DNA from: Rhizobium leguminosarum
GTDB lineage: Bacteria; Pseudomonadota; Alphaproteobacteria; Rhizobiales; Rhizobiaceae
Reading direction: 5' to 3'
NCBI RefSeq assembly: GCF_001679785.1
Contig: NZ_CP016286.1
Location: forward strand, 2,170,001 to 2,234,000
Length of the DNA stretch: 64,000 nucleotides
Shown: in pieces, positions 1 to 9,421 of the stretch
Layout: the number at the start of each line of letters is the position of its first letter
Position numbering within the stretch: position 1 is the stretch's first letter
Notes under the pieces: model-generated
Told to the model about the DNA's origin: nothing
What the model saw: only the letters and a program-made list of their open reading frames with translations
Databases searched by the model: none
Made by a program: the position numbers and the translations under genes

Positions 1-264
1 GAGTTTCGCCATCCCAACCAGGTCCACTCAGACGAGATGGACTGTGGCCGCAATGCTTGAGCAGCAAAACCATTCGCCAAGAGTTGACGACAGTATGCGG
101 AATTAGCTCCTCACCTATACGAGCTATATTTCCGATGGCCACCCATAATACTTCGGCGCAACGGGAAATACATTGCGCTCGTCCGATTCACCAGCGAAAG
201 CCGGAGGTTCCCCTCCGGTTGAGGACGTGAACGAGCTTACGACAAAGGTCGCCGGCGTGGCGTG

Positions 265-1440
265 TCAACCGTGTGGTTGCGCCGGTTCGGGTTGGCCTGT
301 GACCGGGGCAGGATCAGCGGCAAGTGCCCTGGTGACCAGCAGCGCTGCGGCGAGAACAGGGACGACCACCCAGTACGAAAAGCGGATACCGAAGTGTTCG
401 GCGCCGAAACCGAGCAGTGGCGGCCCGGCGAAAAACACAAGGAACGTCGTCTGCCCGAGCGCTGCAACGTTGACGGGTGCGGGTCGATCCGTGCGTCGGG
501 CCGCAGCCGAGATGGCAAGCGGATAGACTGAGGAGCAGCCGATACCTGTCAGGCCAAAGCCTGCGAGCGCGATAGCAGGGTGTGTCGCCGTCGCAACCAT
601 GACAACACCGATGGCAGCGATCCCAAGGAGAGTGATTGCGACCGGGCGCGGATTGAAGCGGTCGATGACAGGGTCCATGCCGAGCCGCCCGATGGCGATG
701 AACGAGGAAAAAATGGTCACGCTGAGCCCGCCGATGAAGGGTTCGACCGCGAATACGTCGCGCATATAGATCGCCGACCAATCGACGCTTGCGCCTTCGG
801 CAAGAAGCGGAGCTGCGGCGAGAAGGCAAAGGGGGAGCAGTCCGATCGTGGGAAAAGCGATGATCGGCGTATCTCCGGGGTGAGCGTCCTGCCGTCGGGG
901 CGCATTCTCGATCCCAGAGAAAACGATCGACCCGGCAATCAAGACCGTCACCAGGACGATGAAGGTATGCAGTTCGATGGAGACGGCAGCCTGACGCATG
1001 CCGGCGGCAACAAGGGCGGTGATGCAGAAGCCGAGGCTCCACATGCCGTGAGCCCGGCTCATGATGCGGTACCCAAGCAGCGCCTCATGGCGATCGGTTT
1101 CGATATTAGCGTTGATCTCGAATGCTCCGGTGAAAACGCCGGCAATGAAGAACAACGGCACCGCCAAGAGAGCTGAGGGCATCCAAGGGATCAACGCGAA
1201 AAACAGCGACGCACCGAAGACGGTGACGAAGGCGGTGGTGCGCGCACCGAGCCTCTCGATCAACCCCACCGAGAACGTCAACCCGCAGAGAACCCCGGAG
1301 GACAGGACGGCGAGCAGAAGGCCAAGCTCGCCTTCCGTCAGGCTAAACTTGACCTGAAGATCGGGCAGCCGCGAAACAAACGCACCTAAGGAAAGGGCCA
1401 CGGCAAACTGAATGAAGAAAATGCGGTGGTGCGGCTTCAT
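265..1440 (-). CDS. MFS transporter
   Basis: A 391-residue polytopic membrane protein with about 12 hydrophobic segments, two halves joined by a polar loop near residue 185-195, typical of the major facilitator superfamily. The segment after TM2 (GLIERLGARTT) resembles the MFS loop 2-3 region, and the overall style is that of YbjJ/fucose-permease-like exporters. The start at 1440 (MKPHHRIFF) is preferred because the in-frame extension to 1527 is polar and precedes the first membrane span by about 30 atypical residues. The substrate cannot be read from sequence. It stands alone, transcribed away from the small secreted-protein gene at 1759. Confidence 0.85.
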   Translation of the reverse strand: MKPHHRIFFIQFAVALSLGAFVSRLPDLQVKFSLTEGELGLLLAVLSSGVLCGLTFSVGLIERLGARTTAFVTVFGASLFFALIPWMPSALLAVPLFFIAGVFTGAFEINANIETDRHEALLGYRIMSRAHGMWSLGFCITALVAAGMRQAAVSIELHTFIVLVTVLIAGSIVFSGIENAPRRQDAHPGDTPIIAFPTIGLLPLCLLAAAPLLAEGASVDWSAIYMRDVFAVEPFIGGLSVTIFSSFIAIGRLGMDPVIDRFNPRPVAITLLGIAAIGVVMVATATHPAIALAGFGLTGIGCSSVYPLAISAAARRTDRPAPVNVAALGQTTFLVFFAGPPLLGFGAEHFGIRFSYWVVVPVLAAALLVTRALAADPAPVTGQPEPAQPHG

Positions 1441-1690
1441 CTCGACACTCTGCTCCGATTGGGGCGGGATCGCAGCAGAGCGATCCCGCAGATAGCCGGA
1501 CTTTCCGACGAAATGGCGCTGGCTCAAAAGCCGCGCTCGCAGGATTTATCAAACACCCTTGCTGACAGTCCTTGTCAGCATCATGTAGCCGCCGCTGATC
1601 TCACGCATGGTTGGCGGCCGCTGATGTTTCTGTGACGCGCAGCTGCTCCGTCCACATCCACCTCCCTTTCTCACAAAATTCGCCCTCACC

Positions 1691-1823
1691 TCAATTTACT
1701 TGCCATTCTGCAATCGGCATATGTTTGTGCCATGGACAAGTCGCACGAGAGGGGAACTATGGCGTCGACGCATATAAACAATACGGGTGCACGTGCCGGC
1801 TGGAAGGGCTTTGTCGGACTGGT
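1691..1823 (+). repeat. Copy 1 of duplicated kup leader and 5' coding region
   Basis: About 130 bp here align with 3786-3923 in front of and inside kup. The core TCTGCAAT(G)CGGCATATG block, the Shine-Dalgarno region and roughly the first 20 codons (M-x-STH...TG...AG-x-KGF-x-GLV) are clearly homologous. The duplication therefore carries promoter-proximal DNA, the ribosome binding site and the N-terminus. Confidence 0.8.
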
Positions 1824-2181
1824 CGTCGCCGCAGCGATCGGCTTTGCCTTTATGACGGGCATTGCGCAGGCGGAATCTTTTTCGAAGCTTGAAAAGCAGG
1901 GCTATGCCGTCGGCAAACTCACCAAGGGCAAGGCTGGCGGCTACGGCTGGGTCATCTCAAACAGCAATAAGCAGTTCTTCTGCCGGCTGAATGCCAGCCT
2001 GGCATATGTCAGCAAAAAGGAGATGGTGGGCATCACGTCGTCAGGACGGCTCATCAAGGTGGACCGTGCGACGTTCGAGGCAAAGATCGGCGGCCCTGAT
2101 CCGTCGATACCGCAATGGAGCGATCTTCAATCCGGCCGTGTCAAGCCTGATGACGTTGGGAGCTGCACGGCTGTTCGCTGA
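1759..2181 (+). CDS. Small secreted protein with a kup-derived N-terminus
   Basis: A 140-residue protein. The ATG at 1759 follows GAGAGGGGAAC, in the same arrangement as kup. The first ~20 residues resemble the Kup N-terminus at 3855, then a hydrophobic stretch runs to a signal-peptidase-like GIAQA|ES site near residue 37, so export is likely. The mature part is small, basic and glycine-rich, with two cysteines (near residues 74 and 136) that could pair in the periplasm. I do not recognise the mature domain. The gene looks like a chimera of the duplicated kup leader and an unrelated exported domain. It ends in a hairpin shared with the convergent tyrS-like gene. Confidence 0.7.
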   Translation: MASTHINNTGARAGWKGFVGLVVAAAIGFAFMTGIAQAESFSKLEKQGYAVGKLTKGKAGGYGWVISNSNKQFFCRLNASLAYVSKKEMVGITSSGRLIKVDRATFEAKIGGPDPSIPQWSDLQSGRVKPDDVGSCTAVR

Positions 2182-2197
2182 TTTACGTGGAGTATCG

Positions 2198-2238
2198 CGG
2201 GGAGCGCGACAAGCTGTTTAGGATTTGCCCGCTCCCCG
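2198..2238. terminator. Bidirectional terminator between convergent genes
   Basis: CGGGGAGCG at 2198-2206 pairs perfectly with CGCTCCCCG at 2230-2238 across a 23-nt loop, in the gap between the secreted-protein gene and the end of the tyrS-like gene. There is no long T-run, so this is a hairpin call only. Confidence 0.5.
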
Positions 2239-2247
2239 AACACAGCG

Positions 2248-3513
2248 CTAAACCGGCTGAAGGAGGACCTGTCGCTTCTTGCCGACCGAGAGCCGGATCA
2301 CCCCGTCCTGGACGTCGGAGTCGCCAAGCCGCATTGTCTCGTCTTTTACGCTGCCACCGTTGACTCGCACACCGCCGCCGACGATCAATCGACGCGCTTC
2401 GCTTTTCGACTTGGCGAGCCTGGCAACGACCATGGCGTCGACCAACGGAAAATCACCGCGAAGGCTATCCGGGAGAATGACCGTCGGGAGACCCGCCGGC
2501 ACTTCGCCTGCTTCGAAGGCGCGCCGGGAGGTTTCGGAAGCTTGCGCCGCGGTATCAGCCCCGTGGCACAGGCTGGTGACCTGGTCGGCAAGGATCTTTT
2601 TTGCTTCGTTGATTTCGGAATCCCGAAGCACTTCAAGGCGTGCAATTTCGTCTAAGGGTAACTCGGTGAACAGCCTGAGGAAACGCCCCACATCAGCATC
2701 CCCGGTGTTTCTCCAGAATTGCCAGAACTCATAGGGCGACAGCCGGTCGGCGTTTAGCCAAACCGCGCCCGAAACGCTCTTGCCCATCTTCGCGCCCGAT
2801 GATGTCGTCAGCAGCGGGGCAGTCAATCCAAACAAGGAGCGTCCACCGATCCGCCGTCCAAATTCGACGCCGCTGACAATATTGCCCCACTGGTCGGAGC
2901 CACCCAGTTGAAGCAGGCAGCCGCGGCTTTCTGCGAGCACATGGAAGTCGTAGGCTTGCATGACCATGTAGTTGAATTCCAGCAATGACAGCGATTGCTC
3001 TCGTTCCAACCGTTGGCGCACGCTCTCCGATGTGAGCATTCGGTTGACTGAAAAATGCGGCCCGATATCGCGCAGGAAATCGAGATAGTTGAGCCCGCCC
3101 AACCAATCGGCATTGTTGACCATCACCGCATCGGTCAGGCCATCCCCGAAGACGAGGAATCGCTCGAAGACCTGCCGGATGCCGATCAGGTTCTTCAGGA
3201 TCTGCTCTTGGCTGAGAAAAGGACGTGACGTGTCACGGAAGCTCGGATCGCCCAGGCGGCTTGTCGCACTGCCGAGCAACGCAATCGGTTTGTTACCCGT
3301 CTTCTGGAACCACCGCAGCATCATGATCGGAATGAGATGCCCGACATGCAGGCTGTCGGCGGTGAGATCGAATCCGTTATAGGCGGTGCCGGCTCCTGAA
3401 CAAAGCCAACTGTCGAGTGCTCCTAAGTCGGTGCATTGATGCAGGAAGCCGCGCTCGCTCAAAGTGCGAAGAAAGTCAGATCTAGGTCCGATAGGCTGAG
3501 AGGATAGTATCAA
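2248..3513 (-). CDS. tyrS: Tyrosyl-tRNA synthetase, divergent paralogue
   Basis: A class I aminoacyl-tRNA synthetase of 421 residues that would charge tRNA-Tyr. It has HVGH at residues 56-59, the GGSDQWGNI tyrosine/ATP pocket near 204-212, KMGKS at 242-246 and a C-terminal S4-like RNA-binding domain from about residue 350. A TTG start at 3513 is chosen because AAGGAG lies 7 nt upstream; the first in-frame ATG at 3561 has no such site. Odd points: the usual GGATG-x-[IL]-GDP loop is changed to [10 protein letters not shown] (residues 81-90), and the Y-x-GFDPTA motif has Leu for Pro. Rhizobia carry a housekeeping tyrS, so this is probably a second, specialised copy. Confidence 0.88.
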   Translation of the reverse strand: MILSSQPIGPRSDFLRTLSERGFLHQCTDLGALDSWLCSGAGTAYNGFDLTADSLHVGHLIPIMMLRWFQKTGNKPIALLGSATSRLGDPSFRDTSRPFLSQEQILKNLIGIRQVFERFLVFGDGLTDAVMVNNADWLGGLNYLDFLRDIGPHFSVNRMLTSESVRQRLEREQSLSLLEFNYMVMQAYDFHVLAESRGCLLQLGGSDQWGNIVSGVEFGRRIGGRSLFGLTAPLLTTSSGAKMGKSVSGAVWLNADRLSPYEFWQFWRNTGDADVGRFLRLFTELPLDEIARLEVLRDSEINEAKKILADQVTSLCHGADTAAQASETSRRAFEAGEVPAGLPTVILPDSLRGDFPLVDAMVVARLAKSKSEARRLIVGGGVRVNGGSVKDETMRLGDSDVQDGVIRLSVGKKRQVLLQPV

Positions 3514-3785
3514 CGAGGGTCTCCTTTTGGGCCGATGAGGCCGGAGACCTTCTGTTGACACACGTGCCGCCGACCGTACGGCGTCTCGAGTGTCAGGAAT
3601 ATGACCTTGCGCCGCTCTCTATGGGAGCAGCGAATAATAGAAGCCGGAAAGGGTCAGGGCGCAGGTCATGCGTCCTTATTACCATGCGAAAGCGCAATCA
3701 CAAGGGATGCGAACGAGGTTTGAACGGATCGCAACGCCACCTTCCTACGCCCACATCCGCCCCTCATAAAAAAATAGCACCCGCA

Positions 3786-3923
3786 TCAATTTGCTTGCCG
3801 TTCTGCAATGCGGCATATGTTTGTGCTCAAAGCAAATGGCATGAGCGGGGAACCATGACGTCGACGCATATGGATAAGACGGGGGATGGCGCCGGCCGGA
3901 AGGGCTTTGCCGGATTGGTCATC
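3786..3923 (+). repeat. Copy 2 of duplicated leader (native kup leader)
   Basis: This is the kup counterpart of 1691-1823. Because the 3' continuation here is full-length Kup, this is taken as the parental copy. It includes the shared CGGCATATGTTTGTGC block, SD GCGGGGAACC and the first codons of kup. Confidence 0.8.
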
Positions 3924-5756
3924 GGCGCGGTCGGCGTCGTCTATGGCGATATCGGCACCAGCCCCCTTTATGCCCTTCGCGAGGCGCTGAGGCCCTTTGC
4001 GGCCGATGGCGTACACGAAGCCGAGGTCATCGGCCTCATTTCGCTGATGGTCTGGACGCTGACAATCATCGTAACCTTCAAATATGTGCTCTTCCTTCTC
4101 AGGGCGGACAATGACGGCGAAGGCGGCACGCTTTCGCTTCTCGCCCTTTTGATGAAGAAGATGGGGCGAAACGTGCCGGTGCTCTTCTTCGCCGGCCTGA
4201 TCGGAGCGGCTCTCTTCATCGGCGATGCGATGATCACGCCTGCCTTGTCGGTCATGTCGGCACTAGAAGGCCTGAAACTGGTTACGCCGGCCTTTGCCGA
4301 ATACGTCCCGCTCGCTTCAGCTGCGATCATGATCGTTCTCTTTGCTGTCCAGTCGAAGGGAACCGCCGCCGTCTCCATCTTTTTCGGGCCAATAACGGTG
4401 TTGTGGTTTCTGGCTATGGCGGCAGGCGGCCTGATCCATATCGGCGACGATTGGAGGATTTTGGAGGCACTCAATCCAATCAATGCATTCCTGTTCCTCA
4501 GCCATGCTGGCAGCGTCGGCCTCATCGTGCTCGGCGCCGTCTTTCTGACGGTCACGGGCGCCGAAGCGCTCTATGCCGATCTCGGGCATTTCGGGCGCCG
4601 CCCGATCCAGATGGCATGGTTCGTGCTCGTTTTTCCTGCCCTACTTCTGAACTATCTCGGCCAAGGCGCGCTCGTTCTCGCCCATCCGGAAGCCGCCACC
4701 AATCCGTTCTTTCTGATGTATCCCGACTGGGCCTTGCTGCCGGTGGTTATTCTGGCGACGATGGCAACGATCATCGCCAGCCAGGCGGTAATCACAGGCG
4801 CATTTTCGCTGGCCCGCTCGGCGGTTCACCTCGGCTTCCTGCCGAGGCTCAGGATCAAGTTCACGTCGGAGACCAACACCGGCCAGATCTACGTGCCAAG
4901 CGTCAATCTTCTCCTGCTGGTCGGCGTCTTGATGCTGATCTTTTCCTTCGGCGACTCCGAGTCGCTGGCGACGGCCTATGGCATCTCGGTGACCGGAACC
5001 ATGGTGATCTCGACCATGCTGGTCTTCCAGTTCCTCCGGGCCGTCTGGGGCTACTCCCTCGTGCTCGCCGCCGTCCTGCTGCTGCCGCTCTTCATCATCG
5101 AAGTCCTGTTCCTGGCGGCGAACCTCTTGAAGATCCACGATGGCGGCTGGGTTCCGGTCGCCCTTGCGCTGGCGATCATGGTCATGATGTGGACATGGAC
5201 CCGAGGCCAGGCCTATCTGAAGAGATTGCGGGCCAACAACGAGATCCCGCTCGATTCCTTCATCAGGTCGATCGAGCGAAAGTCGGAGCATTCCCCGGTC
5301 ACCGTTCCGGGAACGGCCGTCTTCCTGACCAGCGTCCCGGATCGCACGCCCAACGTCCTGCTCCACAATCTCAAGCACAATCACGTGCTCCACGAACAGA
5401 ACGTCATCCTGACCGTCTGGACCGAGGACGAACCTTATGTGCCCGACAGCCGCCGCATCAAGATCAGCCAGCTCTCGCCGCGTTTCGTACGCCTCGACAT
5501 CACTTTCGGCTTCATGGACGATCCCGATGTCACCAGGGCATTGGCTCTCTGCCGGGAGAGCGGCTTCAAGTTCGAGATCATGAGGACCTCCTTCTATCTC
5601 GGCCGCCGGAACCTCGTCAGGACGCCGAACACCGGCTTGCCCGCCTGGCAGGAGCGCATATTCATGGGGCTGGAGGGCTTGGCGATCGATCCCTCCGATT
5701 ACTTTAACCTGCCGTCCAACCGCGTCGTCGAACTCGGCGAACAGATTGCCATTTGA
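3855..5756 (+). CDS. kup: Kup-family low-affinity potassium transporter
   Basis: A 633-residue K+ uptake protein of the inner membrane, KUP/HAK/KT family. About 12 membrane spans occupy residues ~15-440, starting with the family signature [14 protein letters not shown] near residue 27. A cytoplasmic C-terminal domain of ~190 residues follows, and total length is normal for the family. The ATG at 3855 is used because it has SD GCGGGGAACC and matches family N-termini; the longer reading from 3555 runs through leader DNA. The gene is divergent from the tyrS-like gene across ~340 bp and ends in a hairpin shared with the antiporter. Its leader is duplicated at 1691. Confidence 0.95.
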   Translation: MTSTHMDKTGDGAGRKGFAGLVIGAVGVVYGDIGTSPLYALREALRPFAADGVHEAEVIGLISLMVWTLTIIVTFKYVLFLLRADNDGEGGTLSLLALLMKKMGRNVPVLFFAGLIGAALFIGDAMITPALSVMSALEGLKLVTPAFAEYVPLASAAIMIVLFAVQSKGTAAVSIFFGPITVLWFLAMAAGGLIHIGDDWRILEALNPINAFLFLSHAGSVGLIVLGAVFLTVTGAEALYADLGHFGRRPIQMAWFVLVFPALLLNYLGQGALVLAHPEAATNPFFLMYPDWALLPVVILATMATIIASQAVITGAFSLARSAVHLGFLPRLRIKFTSETNTGQIYVPSVNLLLLVGVLMLIFSFGDSESLATAYGISVTGTMVISTMLVFQFLRAVWGYSLVLAAVLLLPLFIIEVLFLAANLLKIHDGGWVPVALALAIMVMMWTWTRGQAYLKRLRANNEIPLDSFIRSIERKSEHSPVTVPGTAVFLTSVPDRTPNVLLHNLKHNHVLHEQNVILTVWTEDEPYVPDSRRIKISQLSPRFVRLDITFGFMDDPDVTRALALCRESGFKFEIMRTSFYLGRRNLVRTPNTGLPAWQERIFMGLEGLAIDPSDYFNLPSNRVVELGEQIAI

Positions 5757-5824
5757 GAGCACGGCTTCCAAGCCGCTCGCGCTTGCATCAGCCTCGATAT
5801 CGCAATGCGTTGACGATGATATCG

Positions 5825-5855
5825 AAGGGCGTAAGGCGCTGAACCTTACGCCTTG
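5825..5855. terminator. Bidirectional terminator, kup and antiporter
   Basis: GGCGTAAGG (5828-5836) and CCTTACGCC (5844-5852) form a perfect stem with a 7-nt loop, flanked by AA/TT. It lies between convergent genes and contains the antiporter stop codon. Confidence 0.6.
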
Positions 5856-7429
5856 GCAGAGATCGCGCTCAACTCCTCGAGATCGAGATCGCGTTCAAGC
5901 TCGTCCAACGTTTCGTCGTCGATGTCGCCGGCGCGATGAAGGCGAATGAGTTCCCGTCGTCCCGTGGCAACCGCTTCGAGAACGACGTCGAAGTGAGCAT
6001 GGAGCACCGGTTTGTAATGCTCCGTTCTCTCGGCATAGTCGACGATCACTGTCGCCCTGCGCTGGTATCGGTCCAGCAATTGCGGGTGGATGAGTTGTCC
6101 TTCCGCGTCGTATGCCAGGCTTTGGACGGTCCCGAGCTGCGCCTGCGCCATGGCGACTTCGGCCTGGCTCATGCTCAGGCGCGCTCTTTCCGTCTCCGTC
6201 TCCACCAGCCGCGCCCAGGCAATCACCCGTCCCAATGTCGTGCCCTGCACGAGCACGGTTCCCAGAATGACGGCGAAGGATGTGGCGAGGATGAAGTCAC
6301 GGCCCGGGAACCCCTCGGGCAGGCTAAGCGCCAGAGCGAGCGTGATCACGCCGCGCACGCCTGCCCAGCTGAGAACCGTCGCGCCGCCGACGCCGAGCGG
6401 CCGAGTTCGCGTCACCCCCAGGGCTGCACAGAACCTGATGACGAGATCGGAGGCGAAGACCCAGGCAAAACGCGCCACCACGAGCGTGACGAGGATCGCC
6501 AGCATCGGCAGCCCCATCGTCGCGATCACCGTGGTCAAGCCGCCGCCGCGTTCGACGACATCCCGCAGCGAGAGGCCGATCAAGGTGAAAACCGAAGCTT
6601 CCATAAGGAAGATCATCACCGTCCAGAACGACGTGCCGCGCATGCGCGTTGCGGCTGAAAATACGGTGTGCTGGTGCCAGGACGCGATCAGGCCGGTGGT
6701 GACGGTGGCAATGACGCCGGAAACATGCAGCAGTTCTCCGAGCAGATAGGAGATCCAGCCGAGCAGCACCGTGGCTGCGATGATCAGATATTCGTCGCCG
6801 AGACGCCGGACGAGCTTGACCCATGCCGTTCCCACAACGACGCCGACGACGGCGCCGCCGAGCGCCAGCACGAGGAAGCTGCCGACAGCCTCCCCGGCGC
6901 TGAAGGCTCCCGTTGCGGCGGCGGCAACGGCAAAACGGAAAAGAACCAGGCCGCTCGCATCGTTGAGCAGGCTCTCGCCTTCCAGGAGAATCTGCAGCCG
7001 CCGCGGCAGTTCTACCCGCTCCAGCACGGCGCGCGCCGAAACTGCGTCCGGCGGGGCAACGATCGCGCCAAGAGCCGCGCAGGCTGCCCAGGGAAGCGAT
7101 GGAAAGATAAGATGGGCCACGACGGCCACCACCGCGCAGGTGAACAACACAGCGCCGACGGCCAGCGAGGCGATGCCGATCATATGGCGCCGCAACCGCG
7201 CCAGCGCGATGGCCCAGGCGCCGTCCATCAGGAGCGGCGGCAGGAAGATGACCAGCACCAGTTCCGGATCGACCGATATCGCCGGCAACCCCGGCACAAA
7301 TGCCAGCAAGGCGCCACCGGTCAGCAGCGCGACGGACGGCGGCAGTCCGAGCCTGTGGGCGGCATAGTGCAGCGCGATGATCGCAAGAAACATCGCGATG
7401 ACGAGCTCGAATAAGTGGGTTGGTTCCAT
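5846..7429 (-). CDS. CPA1-family Na+/H+ antiporter
   Basis: A 527-residue cation:proton antiporter of the inner membrane. Residues 1-400 contain ~12 membrane spans with the CPA1 signature EGESLLNDASGLVLF (the ND pair typical of electroneutral exchangers) and the GVRGVITLALALSLP segment. A hydrophilic C-terminal tail of ~120 residues, rich in Glu and Arg, is probably cytoplasmic and regulatory. The ATG at 7429 has a GAGG site; the extension to 7582 lies in a repeat and is rejected. Convergent with kup, so both monovalent cation systems sit side by side, although they are not co-transcribed. Confidence 0.9.
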   Translation of the reverse strand: MEPTHLFELVIAMFLAIIALHYAAHRLGLPPSVALLTGGALLAFVPGLPAISVDPELVLVIFLPPLLMDGAWAIALARLRRHMIGIASLAVGAVLFTCAVVAVVAHLIFPSLPWAACAALGAIVAPPDAVSARAVLERVELPRRLQILLEGESLLNDASGLVLFRFAVAAAATGAFSAGEAVGSFLVLALGGAVVGVVVGTAWVKLVRRLGDEYLIIAATVLLGWISYLLGELLHVSGVIATVTTGLIASWHQHTVFSAATRMRGTSFWTVMIFLMEASVFTLIGLSLRDVVERGGGLTTVIATMGLPMLAILVTLVVARFAWVFASDLVIRFCAALGVTRTRPLGVGGATVLSWAGVRGVITLALALSLPEGFPGRDFILATSFAVILGTVLVQGTTLGRVIAWARLVETETERARLSMSQAEVAMAQAQLGTVQSLAYDAEGQLIHPQLLDRYQRRATVIVDYAERTEHYKPVLHAHFDVVLEAVATGRRELIRLHRAGDIDDETLDELERDLDLEELSAISAKA

Positions 7430-7466
7430 ACGCCTCTGCCCTGGCTCGAAAGCGAATTTTGGATGC

Positions 7467-7536
7467 CTACTGCGTAGTTCAAAGCGGAATCGATTCAAGG
7501 ATAAAATTATCCGGTAAATCAATGCTTTACAGCATC
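7467..7536 (-). repeat. RIME-like interspersed repeat, reverse orientation
   Basis: Read on the minus strand this ~70 bp matches the right half of the element at 16634-16740: GACGCTGTA..., then TAATTTTATCCTT, then CGAT(T/C)CCG, then the GCAGTAG end. It lacks the left hairpin. It fills the intergenic gap between the antiporter and the dioxygenase (7430-7767); I see nothing else there apart from the dioxygenase leader. Confidence 0.7.
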
Positions 7537-7767
7537 TTTTACGCGACCGGAGCCCAATGGGCGCTTCGGAGCAACCGTCCATTTGCTAACATCGGCAGAA
7601 TACGCTTTCCCGTCAATCCGGCTGCAAACAGGAGTGGCCGCTTCGGGACCCACCTGGCGTCTCGGCGCCTTGCAGATAATCTCGTTGCAGTCGATCATTG
7701 CCTGGATTTAATTGGAATTTCCTGCGCATCCTCCTTAAATCCTGCGTCTTGAGGCAAAGGAAGACAG

Positions 7768-8544
7768 ATGAAGAGGCGGACACTTGTGCTTGGCGGTGCG
7801 GCCATTGTCGCATCATCCGTGGCTGCGATGGCGATCTGGCCGCGGCGGCATGTCACTGTTGCCGCCAGGACATTCGACTGGAAGGGAACGGATTTCGTAA
7901 GCGGCGGCACAAAGTCGGTTACCTTGGAAAAGCTGCCTGAGCCGCTCTTCCGTACCCGTCCGAATTGCGTCGTGACCGTCGCCCAGACCCTTGGCCCCTG
8001 CCATGTCAACAATGCCCCGGCTCGTCAGGACGTCTCGGAAGGAAAGGCCGGGCTGCCTTTGCGGTTGGCCGTTCGGATCATCCACGCAGCCGATTGCCGG
8101 CCGGTCGAAAATGCCGATATCGAAATCTGGCATACCGATCACCGCGGCATCTATTCCGGCCGCGAGGCTGCTGAGATGTGCACCTTCGGCGATGCCGAGG
8201 CGATCAGCGGGCTCGCCTTCCGCGGCCGCCAGCTGACGGATGCCAAGGGGCAGGCAAGTTTTTTGACGGCCTATCCCGGATGGTACAAGGGCCGCACGCC
8301 GCATGTTCACTGCCGTATCCTCGTCGACGGCAAGGAGCTTCTCGTCAGCCAGATCTATTTCGACGATGTGCTGAGCGATATCATCTATGGTGAGCATCCC
8401 GACTATCTCGGGCGCCCTTCCCGCGATACGCGCAACGACGAGGACGGCCTCATCCCGGAGGATGCGGCCGACCACATGTTCGATTTCGAAAAGCTCGATA
8501 GCGGCGTGCTGTCCGCCACCATCACCATCGGCCTCTCTGCCTGA
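7768..8544 (+). CDS. Exported intradiol ring-cleavage dioxygenase-like protein
   Basis: A 258-residue member of the protocatechuate 3,4-dioxygenase/catechol 1,2-dioxygenase fold. All four Fe(III) ligands can be placed: Tyr in HRGIYSG, Tyr in LTAYPGWY, and the two His of RTPHVHC. The N-terminus MKRRTLVLGG followed by a hydrophobic stretch looks like a Tat-type signal, which is seen in the exported branch of this family; substrates of that branch are not well defined. It is convergent with the MsrP-like gene and not in an obvious aromatic-degradation cluster. Start by AAGGAAGAC upstream of ATG. Confidence 0.85.
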   Translation: MKRRTLVLGGAAIVASSVAAMAIWPRRHVTVAARTFDWKGTDFVSGGTKSVTLEKLPEPLFRTRPNCVVTVAQTLGPCHVNNAPARQDVSEGKAGLPLRLAVRIIHAADCRPVENADIEIWHTDHRGIYSGREAAEMCTFGDAEAISGLAFRGRQLTDAKGQASFLTAYPGWYKGRTPHVHCRILVDGKELLVSQIYFDDVLSDIIYGEHPDYLGRPSRDTRNDEDGLIPEDAADHMFDFEKLDSGVLSATITIGLSA

Positions 8545-8645
8545 GCGCGGCAGCGGCGGGGTTCCGCACCCCCGATCACGACGAGCTCTCCGGCCGTGGA
8601 ACCCGACACGAGGAAAGCGTCAAGGTCGGCATGTCGGTCGGGGGC

Positions 8646-9421
8646 CTATATGCCCGCATACCATTCATAACCGCGATCCTCCCAGAAGCCGCCATTGCCG
8701 CCGTAGAGCTGACCGAGATCGGCGACGGCTTCGATGCCGGTCAGGTATTTTGCCTGCTTGTAGCCGAGCTGCCGCTCGACCCGGAGCCTGAGAGGCGCGC
8801 CATGGGCAACTTCGAGATCGCGGCCGTTCATGCTGTGGGCAAGGATCGTCTGGGGGTGGAACGCATCGACGAGATCGATGCTTTCGTAATACCAGCCGCT
8901 GCCGTCGAGCGTCTTTTCATATTCGTCGGCGCAGTGGAAGACGATGTAGCGGGCTTCGGGTTTCAGACCGGCCGTCTGAAGCAGCGCACCGAGCGGCACG
9001 CCTGTCCATTTGCCGATCGCGCTCCAGCCCTCGACGCAGTCATGCCTTGTGATCTGCGTGCGGGCCGGCAGGGCTTTCAGCTCGGCCAGCGACAATTGCA
9101 TCGGCTTGTCGACCAGCCCGCCGACATCGAGCTTCCAGTCCGAAAACCGCTGGTTCATCCACTCGATATAGCGGGCATTATCAGGCATGCTCGTGCCGTT
9201 GGCGCGGAAGGTCGGCGAGATATCGGCTTCGGTGAACTCCCGGGCGAGCGCGTCGTCGCCGAGCAGGAACGCTACGTCTTCATGCTGAAACCTTCGGCGA
9301 TCTTCAACACCGATTTCGTCCGATCGTTTTCGACGAGGGCATCGCAGCCGGCGAGCCCCAGCGCCGATGCCGTCATGGTCGCGCCGATCAGGAAGCGACG
9401 CCTGGTGATGATGCGGCTCAT
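8646..9421 (-). pseudogene. MsrP/sulfite-oxidase-like molybdoenzyme, frameshifted
   Basis: A molybdopterin-dependent oxidoreductase of about 258 residues. The N-terminus (MSRIITRRRFLIGATM...LAGC) carries a Tat twin-arginine motif with a lipobox-like end, and the Mo-binding Cys lies in RHDCVEGW, as in MsrP and plant-type sulfite oxidases. The first ~50 codons run in one frame and meet TAG at 9272-9274. The rest runs in the other frame from about 9290 down to the stop at 8646. One missing base just before the TAG would join the two. The ATG at 9421 overlaps the end of the b561 gene (ATGA), so the two were a translational pair. Either a real inactivation or a sequencing error. Confidence 0.8.

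Noticed and set aside
4641..5771. Minus-strand 376-codon frame antisense to kup
   Set aside because: It mirrors the kup coding frame, has no family pattern (His/Gln/Asp-rich text typical of antisense GC-rich DNA) and no SD.
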